Below are positions 22,103 through 29,087 of a stretch of DNA of 44,602 nucleotides, piece after piece. Where the stretch lies: NCBI GenBank assembly GCA_900546995.1, contig URFF01000004.1, positions 1 through 44,602 of the forward strand, written 5' to 3'. The DNA is from an uncultured Sutterella sp. Lineage in GTDB: Bacteria; Pseudomonadota; Gammaproteobacteria; Burkholderiales; Burkholderiaceae_F. The position numbers and the translations under genes were made by a program. The first letter of the stretch is position 1. The number at the start of each line of letters is the position of its first letter. The notes below the pieces were generated by a model. The model saw only the letters and a program-made list of their open reading frames with translations, did no database searches and had not been told where the DNA came from.

Positions 22103-22476
22103 ATGCAAACCCAACAAACAATTGTTACCCCCCCCAAGCCTGCAATGATCATTGTGTGTTTGGCAATCAAACGGTTACCAATGATTTGTTCGCCGCTGTT
22201 GAACATGACTTCGCGCCGCTGATCACGAATGCGGATGTTGATCAGTGCGAAAACAATTTTCATCTCATGGGGGAATATCGTCGCCTTTGTCTGATCTTGC
22301 TCTCCAAGAGTTCTGCTGACTTGATTCAAGGAATCCAATCTGAACCTGAAATGGCATTGAGTATGTTAGATGTCTTTGAGGCATGGGAAGAAGGTCTCAA
22401 ACATCAGCAAGAAGTGTTGCGCTCTGCTCGAGCACGTTTCCTTGTCGCTGCCAATCAAGTTGCTATGGAGGCCTAA
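22103..22476 (+). CDS. icd-like small gene of the immunity operon, frame broken at a C8 tract
   Basis: From the ATG at 22103 the frame reads MQTQQTIVTPP and, as sequenced, ends at TGA 22220-22222 after 39 codons. A different frame, entered by a -1 shift within the eight Cs (22128-22135), is open to 22476. It encodes NDHCVFGNQTVTNDLFAAVE and a helical C-terminus, HQQEVLRSARARFLVAANQV. Nine Cs would give one protein of 124 residues. The long frame lacks its own start signal, which supports the two halves being one gene. In P1 the equivalent position is icd, translated ahead of ant. The frame change may be sequencing error, phase variation or programmed slippage. It stops 2 bases before ant. Confidence 0.6.
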
Positions 22477-22478
22477 TC

Positions 22479-23243
22479 ATGCAAGAACTCATCGCTTTGA
22501 ACACCATCGAATTTGACGGCTCGGAACAACAAACGGTCAATGCTCGCGAACTCCATGAGTTTTTAGAAGTTGGCAAGGACTTCTCAAACTGGATCAAAGA
22601 TCGCATCGAAAAATACGGTTTTGTTGAGAATGTTGACTATGTGAGGTTTTCGCCAAATTTGGCGAAAACTCCATACGGTGGTCGCCCCTCTGTCGAATAC
22701 CATATCTCGTTGTCGATGGCCAAAGAGCTCTGCATGGTTGAACGAAACGAGAAGGGGAAGCAGGCTCGCCAATACTTCATCGAGTGCGAACGGGTGGCCA
22801 AGCAAAAGCTCACAGCTCAACCGGCCTTGCCTTCCTACTCTGAGGCGCTTCGTCAGTTGGCGGATCAGATTGATCACAACAAGGAACTGCAAGAAAAGAT
22901 TGAGCAGGACAAACCCAAGGTGGAATACTGCGATCAGATTGTTGCCGATAACGGATCCATGACGATCACGAAGGCGGCCAAAGTGATTGGTTATCCGCCT
23001 CGTAAATTCAAGGACTACATTAGGCAGAATGGTTGGCTCTATGCCAATGCTGACACGCCGATGCAACACGTCATCACATCCGGATACATGGTTTTGCGCT
23101 ATGCGCACTGGATGGATAACAATGGCAATCCGGTTGAAAAGCCCTATGCACATATCACATCTAAAGGGATGTTTGTCCTTTATAAGCGGATGCGCAGGGA
23201 GGGGTTGATTGAGAGAAACGAACATCTAGAGTTGGCTGCTTAA
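22479..23243 (+). CDS. ant: phage antirepressor (AntA/AntB N-domain plus KilA-C domain)
   Basis: The 254-residue protein starts with an AntA/AntB domain (residues 15-100: NARELHEFLEVGKDFSNWIK, then RPSVEYHISLSMAKELCMVE and GKQARQYFIECER). A coiled linker follows, and then a C-terminal ANT/KilA-C domain (about 140-250: SMTITKAAKVIGYPPRKFKD, NGWLYANADTP, ITSKGMFVLYKRMRREGLIE). Antirepressors bind and inactivate the phage repressor to induce lytic growth. The ATG at 22479 follows the preceding stop by 2 bases, so translation should depend on the upstream gene, which C4 RNA would control. A terminator follows. Confidence 0.92.
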   Translation: MQELIALNTIEFDGSEQQTVNARELHEFLEVGKDFSNWIKDRIEKYGFVENVDYVRFSPNLAKTPYGGRPSVEYHISLSMAKELCMVERNEKGKQARQYFIECERVAKQKLTAQPALPSYSEALRQLADQIDHNKELQEKIEQDKPKVEYCDQIVADNGSMTITKAAKVIGYPPRKFKDYIRQNGWLYANADTPMQHVITSGYMVLRYAHWMDNNGNPVEKPYAHITSKGMFVLYKRMRREGLIERNEHLELAA

Positions 23244-23250
23244 ATTCAAT

Positions 23251-23275
23251 GGGGTGCCAGTTGGTGCCCCTTTTT
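23251..23275 (+). terminator. rho-independent terminator after the antirepressor
   Basis: GGGGTGCC (23251-23258) pairs with GGTGCCCC (23263-23270) with two G-U pairs around AGTT, followed by TTTTT. It separates the immunity operon from lysis genes. Confidence 0.85.
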
Positions 23276-23282
23276 ACTTTCA

Positions 23283-23316
23283 TGTGCGCGTGTGCTTTTC
23301 ATGATGAGAGAGACTA
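23283..23316 (+). promoter_or_regulatory. repeated phage element TGTGCGCGTGTG (copy 4), before lysis genes
   Basis: TGTGCGCGTGTG at 23283-23294 is identical to copies 1 and 2. It again follows a terminator directly. The possible -10 (GAGACT, 23310-23315) is weak, so the shared 12-mer may be an activator site rather than a -35 box. The element should start the lysis transcript. Confidence 0.5.
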
Positions 23317-23850
23317 GTGAAAACATTCAAAGTCTTTTCTCGTTATGAAATGCTAAACACAATTTCTACTTATTTGGGCCCGGGCACGGAGCGTTCTTTG
23401 ATGGCTATCGGGGGAGCGGTCGGTGCAGCATTCAGTTTTGCGTTTGGCGATGTCGCTCCGCTAATGCTGTGGCTTGCCATTTTCGTTACCGCAGACATGT
23501 TCACCGGGATGCTATCTGCCATCAGAAATCATGCATGGTGCGGTAAAACTCTCTTTTGGGGTGTTATTCGTAAAGTTGTGATGTTCTCAATCATTGCGCT
23601 TGCGCATGGTTTGGACATGACGCTGCATGATCTCATTCATATCGACTTCGTTCAATCCGTTGTTATCGTTGCTTATACCGCTGGTGAATTCGGATCAGTA
23701 ATTAAAAATCTTGAGAAAGCTGGTCTTGGTGGAATTGTTCCGCCGGTTCTCCGATACATTCTCTACGCCATCAATCAATATCTCGAGGAACGGGCGTCTA
23801 AGACTTTACCTATCAAATTACACAAACCAGAAAAGGATTCCACGAAATGA
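23317..23850 (+). CDS. phage holin (phage_holin_4_1 family)
   Basis: The 177-residue protein matches the Bacteriophage holin family 4 type (PF05105). It has hydrophobic segments at about 30-48 (MAIGGAVGAAFSFAFGD), 48-66 (PLMLWLAIFVTADMFTGM), 80-100 and 112-130. The family motif D-x-x-T-G is seen in TADMFTGMLSA, and the C-terminal part has LGGIVPPVLRYILYAINQY. Holins permeabilise the inner membrane and release the endolysin. The GTG at 23317 follows gagaga; an internal ATG at 23347 is an alternative and could give a shorter form. The stop overlaps the next start (ATGA at 23847). Confidence 0.85.
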   Translation: MKTFKVFSRYEMLNTISTYLGPGTERSLMAIGGAVGAAFSFAFGDVAPLMLWLAIFVTADMFTGMLSAIRNHAWCGKTLFWGVIRKVVMFSIIALAHGLDMTLHDLIHIDFVQSVVIVAYTAGEFGSVIKNLEKAGLGGIVPPVLRYILYAINQYLEERASKTLPIKLHKPEKDSTK

Positions 23851-24302
23851 CAATGCAAACCTATGGCTCTTGGGGTGAAAGCGCCTTGCCTGAAGCGTCT
23901 GGCTTTATTGCGGGCTTTGAAGGTAAGCGCAATGAAGCCTATTTATGTGAAGCCGGTCGTTGGACTATTGGCTATGGGCATACAAAAAACGTGTGCCCCG
24001 GCGATGTATGTACTGACGAGCAAGCTATGGATTGGCTCTGCGAAGACGTGAAAGAAACTGTGAACGGTCTTGCGAGATATGTCAATGTGCCGGTTTCTCT
24101 CGGTGAGTTTATTGCACTAACGTCACTTGCGTTTAATGTTGGAGTCAATCGTGTGGCCCGTAGCAAATTACTGCTAAAGCTAAATCAAGGAAACCGCGAA
24201 GGCGCTTCGCTTGAGTTTTTAGATTTCAATCTTGTCAACGGTAAACCTAGTAAGGGTCTGACTAAACGTCGGCAAGCTGAATACGAAATGTTTTTGTCAT
24301 GA
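23847..24302 (+). CDS. endolysin, GH24 (T4-lysozyme-type) muramidase
   Basis: The 151-residue protein has the T4-lysozyme triad pattern E-x8-[D/C]-x5-T: Glu25, Cys34 and Thr40, in FEGKRNEAYLCEAGRWTIGYG. Cys at the middle position instead of Asp is known in some phage lysozymes. The C-terminal part has ALTSLAFNVGVNRVARSKLL and the closing TKRRQAEYEMFL typical of GH24. There is no N-terminal signal-anchor, so export should depend on the holin. The start overlaps the holin stop and its own stop overlaps the spanin start (ATGA at 24299). Confidence 0.92.
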   Translation: MTMQTYGSWGESALPEASGFIAGFEGKRNEAYLCEAGRWTIGYGHTKNVCPGDVCTDEQAMDWLCEDVKETVNGLARYVNVPVSLGEFIALTSLAFNVGVNRVARSKLLLKLNQGNREGASLEFLDFNLVNGKPSKGLTKRRQAEYEMFLS

Positions 24303-24667
24303 CATATATTAAATATGGAATAACGATTGTGCTACTGATCGGCGCATATCTCCTTGGTTACAGCAAGGCTGAAACTGAGGGGGAGCTGGCTATTGAGCAA
24401 ATAAAACTTGCTCATGCACAAGCTGTCATTGATGCACAAAACAAAGTGAAGGTTCAGTATGAAGAACAAATTAAAAATCTTAACGCTGATCTTGCCGATG
24501 CTCGGAGCGACAGTGCTAACCGGTTGCGCCAGCTCGAAAAGTTCCGTAGTGCCAGTCGAGACATGGAAACCTGCACCCGTGAGCGAAACGAGCTTGCAGG
24601 ATTGGCGGTCCGAGGTGAAGAATTACTCAGACGAGCTGACGCTTATATTGGGGCACTCGTCCAATGA
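24299..24667 (+). CDS. i-spanin Rz-like inner-membrane protein
   Basis: The 122-residue protein has an N-terminal membrane anchor (residues 5-20: KYGITIVLLIGAYLLGY) and then a long periplasmic coiled coil with heptad-like KVQYEEQIKNLNADLADARS. This is the Rz (i-spanin) layout. It pairs with the lipoprotein encoded in the overlapping frame at 24459. Spanins fuse inner and outer membranes in the last step of lysis. Rz families are very diverse, so recognition is by layout and context. Confidence 0.85.
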   Translation: MTYIKYGITIVLLIGAYLLGYSKAETEGELAIEQIKLAHAQAVIDAQNKVKVQYEEQIKNLNADLADARSDSANRLRQLEKFRSASRDMETCTRERNELAGLAVRGEELLRRADAYIGALVQ

Positions 24668-24707
24668 TAAATCATCAAGTGATGATCTAAGACGATATGC
24701 TCCTTGA
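24459..24707 (+). CDS. o-spanin Rz1-like lipoprotein, embedded in the Rz gene
   Basis: The 82-residue frame starts inside the Rz gene in another frame and runs 40 bases past its stop. It has a lipoprotein signal peptide: basic MKNKLK, hydrophobic LTLILPMLGATV, lipobox LTGC with Cys22 as the lipidation site. A short Pro-containing periplasmic part follows. An aagg stretch lies 8-11 bases upstream of the ATG. This is the usual overlapping Rz/Rz1 arrangement. Confidence 0.85.
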   Translation: MKNKLKILTLILPMLGATVLTGCASSKSSVVPVETWKPAPVSETSLQDWRSEVKNYSDELTLILGHSSNDKSSSDDLRRYAP

Positions 24708-24954
24708 ATCTTGAAATAATGTATCTGATAATGTGCCCAATAAAGTATCCATTGCTGGAATGACTGAAAATTAAGGCTATTTAATCCCGTCTCGAAGAAT
24801 TAAGAGCTAGAGGGTTCTATGACTTTCTAGCTCTTTCCTTTTCTAGCGATCGCTTCACTCCTTTTAGTCAAGATGTTCTGTTTTAGGACAAGTTGAAGTG
24901 TTGTCAGGCACTCATGTGTCCGTTATCTTTTTAATACACATCGAGTCTCTTCAA
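24708..24954. other. non-coding stretch at the prophage right flank
   Basis: No credible gene is seen over 247 bases, apart from the terminator at 24802-24840. The prophage should end somewhere here or just beyond, because the lysis genes end at 24707 and chromosome-like genes begin at 24955 or 25698. No tRNA or recognisable attachment core is visible, and the left end is outside the window so no direct repeat can be compared. Confidence 0.5.
24802..24840 (+). terminator. terminator after the lysis genes
   Basis: AAGAGCTAGA (24802-24811) pairs perfectly with TCTAGCTCTT (24826-24835), followed by TCCTTTTCT. It probably ends the lysis transcript. Confidence 0.75.
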
Positions 24955-25230
24955 TTAGAGCATCTTGTAGCCGTAATAACCAGCAGCAACAATTAAAATG
25001 GAACCGAAGAAGCACAAAATATAAAGGACGCAGAGCTTGCGCATGGCGGCGTCTCTCTGCGCTTTTTCAAGTGTTTGATCAACGGCAAGCTTCGGCAGCT
25101 GGGTTTGGTAGCTCAACATGAGCCCTGTGAAAAAGGCAACCGGAGCGGACCATATGACTGATAGCTCGTACGACGATAAAAGAGCGCCCAGCACTAATAA
25201 CACAGCGACGATGATGTAGTTTTTAATCAT
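24955..25230 (-). CDS. small membrane protein, 91 aa
   Basis: It has three predicted hydrophobic segments: residues 3-20 (KNYIIVAVLLVLGALLSS), 24-42 (LSVIWSAPVAFFTGLML) and 68-88 (LCVLYILCFFGSILIVAAGY), with a charged middle loop (LEKAQRDAAMRK). The start context is nearly identical to that of the next gene (TTTTTATCTGCCATGA), with no ribosome binding site in front. It is 14 bases from the end of its neighbour. Function is unknown; it may be a prophage accessory gene or a host gene. Confidence 0.55.
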   Translation of the reverse strand: MIKNYIIVAVLLVLGALLSSYELSVIWSAPVAFFTGLMLSYQTQLPKLAVDQTLEKAQRDAAMRKLCVLYILCFFGSILIVAAGYYGYKML

Positions 25231-25244
25231 GGCAGATAAAAAGT

Positions 25245-25574
25245 TTAAGCAAAAGAGCTGATGAAAAAGGTTCCAAAAGCGTAAAAACCAAGATGCACCC
25301 AACCGACCGGCGCAAAGACCAAACTGGCTAAAAGCACCAACAAAGAATTATCCAAAAAGAGCGGAAAAACACAAAAGTAATAGACAAAAAACGAGGCTAT
25401 CGGAATAAGGAAAAATAAAAGTAACGTCAGCATCTCTTTAAGCGAGATATCTTTTGATTTAGCACGAGTGATGATGGTTCCCCATGAGTGCAACCAAACG
25501 TTTTCAGTCCACATCGAGTAAACGCAGTAATAGCCGAAAACAAAAGCCAAACCGGCAACAATCCAGAAATTCAT
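25245..25574 (-). CDS. small membrane protein, 109 aa
   Basis: Hydrophobic segments lie at about 3-22 (FWIVAGLAFVFGYYCVYSM), 50-75 (LTLLLFFLIPIASFFVYYFC) and 80-105. It shares the TTTTTATCTGCCATGA start context with the downstream gene, which suggests they derive from one duplication or share an unusual start signal. No recognised domain. The ATG at 25574 is preferred to a TTG at 25598 because of the shared context. Confidence 0.55.
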   Translation of the reverse strand: MNFWIVAGLAFVFGYYCVYSMWTENVWLHSWGTIITRAKSKDISLKEMLTLLLFFLIPIASFFVYYFCVFPLFLDNSLLVLLASLVFAPVGWVHLGFYAFGTFFISSFA

Positions 25575-25642
25575 GGCAGATAAAAAAGTAATAACCAAAC
25601 GAACACATTGTATCGCTTAGCAAATTCGTTCTGCAAAAGAAA

Positions 25643-25668
25643 ACCGCCGACTTGTGGGAGTCGGCGGT
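25643..25668 (-). terminator. rho-independent terminator after the DcuC gene
   Basis: On the minus strand ACCGCCGACT pairs with AGTCGGCGGT (10 bp, 25668-25643) and is followed by TTTCTTTTG. It lies 30 bases after the transporter stop. Confidence 0.85.
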
Positions 25669-25697
25669 CAGTCTTTCAGATGTTCTTCAAGAACTCA

Positions 25698-26963
25698 TCA
25701 GCTGATGATGTACAGGAAGACCATCACCGCGATGTTAACAGGCAACGAACGCTTGATAACTTCAATCGGGGAGACGTTAGCAATACCGGAGATAATGATC
25801 ACACCGGCAGCAATCGGAGAAGACACACGACCTAACGTAGCAGACACAATTGCAATGTAACCCAAGTCAGGAATCGTCATGCCGAATTCAGCAGCGTGCG
25901 GCGTCACAGCTTCATTGAAGGCGAAGCCAGCGGCGTCACCGGAACCGGTCATAATACCGAGAACCATCGGGCCGATAGCAGCACCGAGCTTGGCAACTTC
26001 AGAGGAGTGCTTCAAGTATTCAACGAAGACGTCAATCACACCGCAAGTACGCAAACCAGCAGCGAACACACCGGCGGCAATGATCAAGCCCAACACGTTA
26101 CCGTAGCCGCGGCCCATACCGTCGAAGAACTTCTTGATCAAATCGGTCGGGTTAGCACGCGTGACGATGAGCGTGTAGATGAAGCCGAACAACATGGCGG
26201 TAGCCACACTGATCTTGATGTTCGGGAACCAGAAAGCGATCACGAACAAAATGATCACAGGAAGAAGCGGAGCCAAAGCCCAGAGCGGATTCGGGTTTTC
26301 CGGCAATTCCACATTGGATTGGTTCACGCTTTCGTTACCGAAACCGCCTTTCTTGAAGTCACCGTAGATGAAGCAGACCACCGTCAAGCACACGATACAG
26401 AAAATAGAAATCATCGTCGTGCGAAGACCGGTGTAGGTCACGAATTGCATCACATCCCATTCAGCCAACTTGGCAACGAAGATGTTGTGCGAAGAACCCG
26501 GAGACCAGAAGGAAGGAAGCGTCGAAGCAATAACCGTTGCGGCAGCCATGGCCGGACGGAAACCGGCGCGAACCATCAAGGCGACGATCGTCGGACCGAT
26601 GGCGGCGCACATGCCGGACAAGGAAGAAATAGCCAATGACGTGATACCGGTCACGATCATGCAGCAAGGCAACAGCAAAAGACCGAGCTTATTAAGCGGC
26701 TTGGTCAAAAGGGAAACCAAATGCAAGTCGCACTTGGTCAAGTTCATCACGGCAGCAAAACCCATTGATGAGCAGATCACGATGATCAACGAATTGTTGG
26801 TCATCGATTTATCGAATTGTTGGAAAGCGGCCATCGGGTCCATTGACAAAATCGTCATAATAAGACCAGACACCAAGAGTACTAAACGAGTCTCGTACTT
26901 CTTGACAAGGCCCCAGACCGTACCCACAACTACGATCAAAGCCGCCCACATAGTCCAAGTCAT
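25698..26963 (-). CDS. DcuC-family anaerobic C4-dicarboxylate transporter
   Basis: The 421-residue protein has about 11-12 hydrophobic segments and matches the DcuC family. Diagnostic segments are IICSS-MGFAAVMNLTKCDLH, then ISSLSGMCAAIGPTIVALMV, the reentrant-like IASTLPSFWSPGSSHNIFVA, and MTGSGDAAGFAFNEAVTPHA. DcuC exports succinate or exchanges it for fumarate in fumarate-respiring cells. It is slightly shorter than E. coli DcuC. A good ribosome binding site (taggag at 26974-26969, minus strand) precedes the ATG. It is divergent from pepT. Confidence 0.85.
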   Translation of the reverse strand: MTWTMWAALIVVVGTVWGLVKKYETRLVLLVSGLIMTILSMDPMAAFQQFDKSMTNNSLIIVICSSMGFAAVMNLTKCDLHLVSLLTKPLNKLGLLLLPCCMIVTGITSLAISSLSGMCAAIGPTIVALMVRAGFRPAMAAATVIASTLPSFWSPGSSHNIFVAKLAEWDVMQFVTYTGLRTTMISIFCIVCLTVVCFIYGDFKKGGFGNESVNQSNVELPENPNPLWALAPLLPVIILFVIAFWFPNIKISVATAMLFGFIYTLIVTRANPTDLIKKFFDGMGRGYGNVLGLIIAAGVFAAGLRTCGVIDVFVEYLKHSSEVAKLGAAIGPMVLGIMTGSGDAAGFAFNEAVTPHAAEFGMTIPDLGYIAIVSATLGRVSSPIAAGVIIISGIANVSPIEVIKRSLPVNIAVMVFLYIIS

Positions 26964-27249
26964 GTCGTTCTCCTAAGGGGAAAAATTGAGAAAATTCCCG
27001 GCGTATATAGTGGACCCCGGGAACACGTTAGACAAAATGTCGTGGCAAAATTATAGGTAAACAGTCTTACTCAAAATATAGTAGATACCCCTAGGCTTCT
27101 TAAAAAAAAGCCAAAAACATGACATTGGACAAAGAAAAAGCAAAAAAGTGACGATTAGGTATTTCAACTTAGATTATCGGAATACAATAAGCGCACTTTG
27201 TTAATAACGTGTCCGAGTGGCGGACACATTTTTGTCAATAGGTGTACCG
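26964..27249. other. divergent intergenic region between dcuC-type gene and pepT
   Basis: This AT-rich 286-base stretch carries a minus-strand TATAAT-like box (27055-27050) upstream of the transporter and GTGTCCG-like inverted bases near 27208-27223. I see no convincing -35 partner or FNR site. It must contain both promoters. Confidence 0.4.
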
Positions 27250-28539
27250 ATGCTTCAACATAACTACTATGGCAACTTCACTGCTGAAGAATTCGAAAAG
27301 CTCCCGACGATTCTGCAGCGCTTCCTTTCCTATACGCAATATGACACGACGTCTGATGCTTCTAGCCCCACGGCTCCTTCGACGGAAGCCCAAAAGGCTT
27401 ACGCTCAACTTTTGAAGGCTGAGTTCGAAAGCGTTGGTGTCAAGAATGTGTATGTCACGGAATTCGGCATCGTTATGGGCTTCATTGAAGCCACGCCCGG
27501 TTACGAAGATTGCCCCGCCATGGGTTTGATCGCTCACATGGACACGTCTCCTGAAGCGAGCGGCGCACCCGCTCAATGGAGCGTGATCGACTATCAAGGT
27601 GGCGACATTGTTCTCAATAAGGAAAAGGACATTGTGTTGCAATTGTCCAACTTCCCGGAAGTGGGCAAATACGCCGGTCAAAAGTTGGTGGTGACCGATG
27701 GCACGACACTTTTGGGTGCTGACGACAAGGCCGGTATCGCTCTTTGCGTTGAAGCCGCCCGCTACGCGATCGAACATCCTGAAATTCCGCACGCCAAGCT
27801 CTGCTTTGCCATCACCCCTGATGAAGAAATCAGCCGCGGTACGGTCAATTTCAATATTGAAGAATTCGGTGCTCAATACGCTTACACCTTTGACGGTGAC
27901 GAATTGGGTGGTTTCGAAACCGAAACGTTTAACGCCGCCATGGTTAACGTTCATTTCGAAGGTTTGAACGTTCACCCGGGTTCCGCTAAGGGTAAGATGG
28001 TCAACGCTTTGCGTATGGCTATGGACTTCATCAGCCGCTTGCCTGCCGAATCAGTTCCGGAAAAGACCGAACTCTACGAAGGCTTCTTCCATCCGCTCGC
28101 GATTTCTGGCGCCGTGCGTGGTGTTGATCTCCGTATGTTGATTCGTGACCACGACAACACGAAGTTCGAAGACCGTATGGAATATGTCCGTAAGGTCGTT
28201 GAAGAAATGAACAAGGTCTGGGGCAACCGTGTCACGGTTGACATCAAGGTTCAATACCACAACTTGAAGAACTACCTTGATAAGCATCCGGCTGTCTGCG
28301 ACATCGCTCGCGAGGCCTATCGTCGCGCCGGCGTGGAAATTCACGAAAAACCGGTTCGTGGTGGTACGGACGGTGCTCGCTTGTCTGCTCGTGGCTTGCC
28401 CACGCCGAACCTTTTCACCGGCGGCATGAACTACCACGGTGTTTATGAATGCTTGTCCGTGACCGGTTTGGAACGCGCTTTGGACGTTGCCAAGCAATTG
28501 GTTGCGATGTCGGCTGAAGTGAAGAGCCTCAGCAAGTAA
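27250..28539 (+). CDS. pepT: peptidase T (tripeptide aminopeptidase)
   Basis: The 429-residue protein is an M20B metallopeptidase. Metal-binding and catalytic segments are GLIAHMDTSPEASG (His and Asp), TLLGADDKAGIAL (bridging Asp), ITPDEEISRGTVNF (Glu-Glu), TFDGDELGGFETE (Asp) and NLFTGGMNYHGVYE (His). PepT removes the N-terminal residue of tripeptides in the cytosol. The ATG at 27250 is preceded by aggtg; an in-frame GTG at 27217 is less likely since family members start near MLQHNYYG-like positions. A terminator follows at 28572. Confidence 0.95.
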   Translation: MLQHNYYGNFTAEEFEKLPTILQRFLSYTQYDTTSDASSPTAPSTEAQKAYAQLLKAEFESVGVKNVYVTEFGIVMGFIEATPGYEDCPAMGLIAHMDTSPEASGAPAQWSVIDYQGGDIVLNKEKDIVLQLSNFPEVGKYAGQKLVVTDGTTLLGADDKAGIALCVEAARYAIEHPEIPHAKLCFAITPDEEISRGTVNFNIEEFGAQYAYTFDGDELGGFETETFNAAMVNVHFEGLNVHPGSAKGKMVNALRMAMDFISRLPAESVPEKTELYEGFFHPLAISGAVRGVDLRMLIRDHDNTKFEDRMEYVRKVVEEMNKVWGNRVTVDIKVQYHNLKNYLDKHPAVCDIAREAYRRAGVEIHEKPVRGGTDGARLSARGLPTPNLFTGGMNYHGVYECLSVTGLERALDVAKQLVAMSAEVKSLSK

Positions 28540-28571
28540 TTAAACTTCGACTGATCAATCATTCGTCAAAA

Positions 28572-28606
28572 ACCGTCGACAGCCTGGGTGCTGTCGGCGG
28601 TTTTCT
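28572..28606 (+). terminator. rho-independent terminator after pepT
   Basis: ACCGTCGACAGC (28572-28583) pairs with GCTGTCGGCGGT (28590-28601) with one mismatch or wobble, followed by TTTTC. Confidence 0.85.
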
Positions 28607-29087
28607 ATATTGAATTGCTTAATATTCGGAAAAACCGCTAATAAGTAACACCTAGAGAGCAGAAAAATTTCATAAAAATTTGATTGACGATACGCTTAAA
28701 AAGTAAAAAAATAATCCCTAACGCTCAAGTAAAAATCTTTCACTGATTTTTGAGCGATCCTTTGTACAACAAGACCGAGTTAAAGATGACTGTTTGTCAA
28801 TCATTATCTAGCCTTCAAAAACTTACGGATGTTTCCCGTAAGCTGGCGGTCTTGTCTGTTATCTCCAATGCGGCATGTCTCCGCAAAGATCACTTTTCAA
28901 GCTTTAGTAACGGACAACGATGGTGTCGCTATCCGTTGTCCGATTTCGCCTACGTTTGGTATTACCGCTACTAATAACAAACGATTGATCCATCTGGATT
29001 AAATACCGCTAACGGTATAAATGTATCGGTACCTTCTAAAAGTGTATCGGTCGTTGTAAGAAAAACTAAAGCTTAAGGAAAAGTGTC
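28607..29087 (+). promoter_or_regulatory. long structured leader region upstream of yjiH
   Basis: This 481-base stretch has no convincing gene. It contains hairpin CTTACGG/CCGTAAG (about 28824-28842) and the perfect 9-bp inverted repeat CGGACAACG (28911-28919) and CGTTGTCCG (28934-28942). There is also a small ACCG-ctaa-CGGT hairpin near 29006-29017. Two direct repeats of TGTATCGGT (29022-29030 and 29043-29051) lie exactly 21 bases apart, two helical turns. The repeats look like operator sites and the hairpins like a leader RNA. No riboswitch class is recognised. Confidence 0.5.

Noticed and set aside
21934..22476. Single 180-codon plus-strand frame from a GTG at 21934
   Set aside because: Its first half runs through the structured C4-like RNA and has no ribosome binding site; the strong site points to the ATG at 22103 in another frame.
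25896..26639. Long plus-strand frame opposite the DcuC gene
   Set aside because: Antisense shadow: composition is Glu/His/Arg/Asp-rich nonsense and the minus strand encodes a clear transporter.
28750..28974. Possible 62-74 aa gene in the yjiH leader
   Set aside because: No ribosome binding site, no recognisable domain, and it spans two perfect hairpins; more likely leader RNA than coding.
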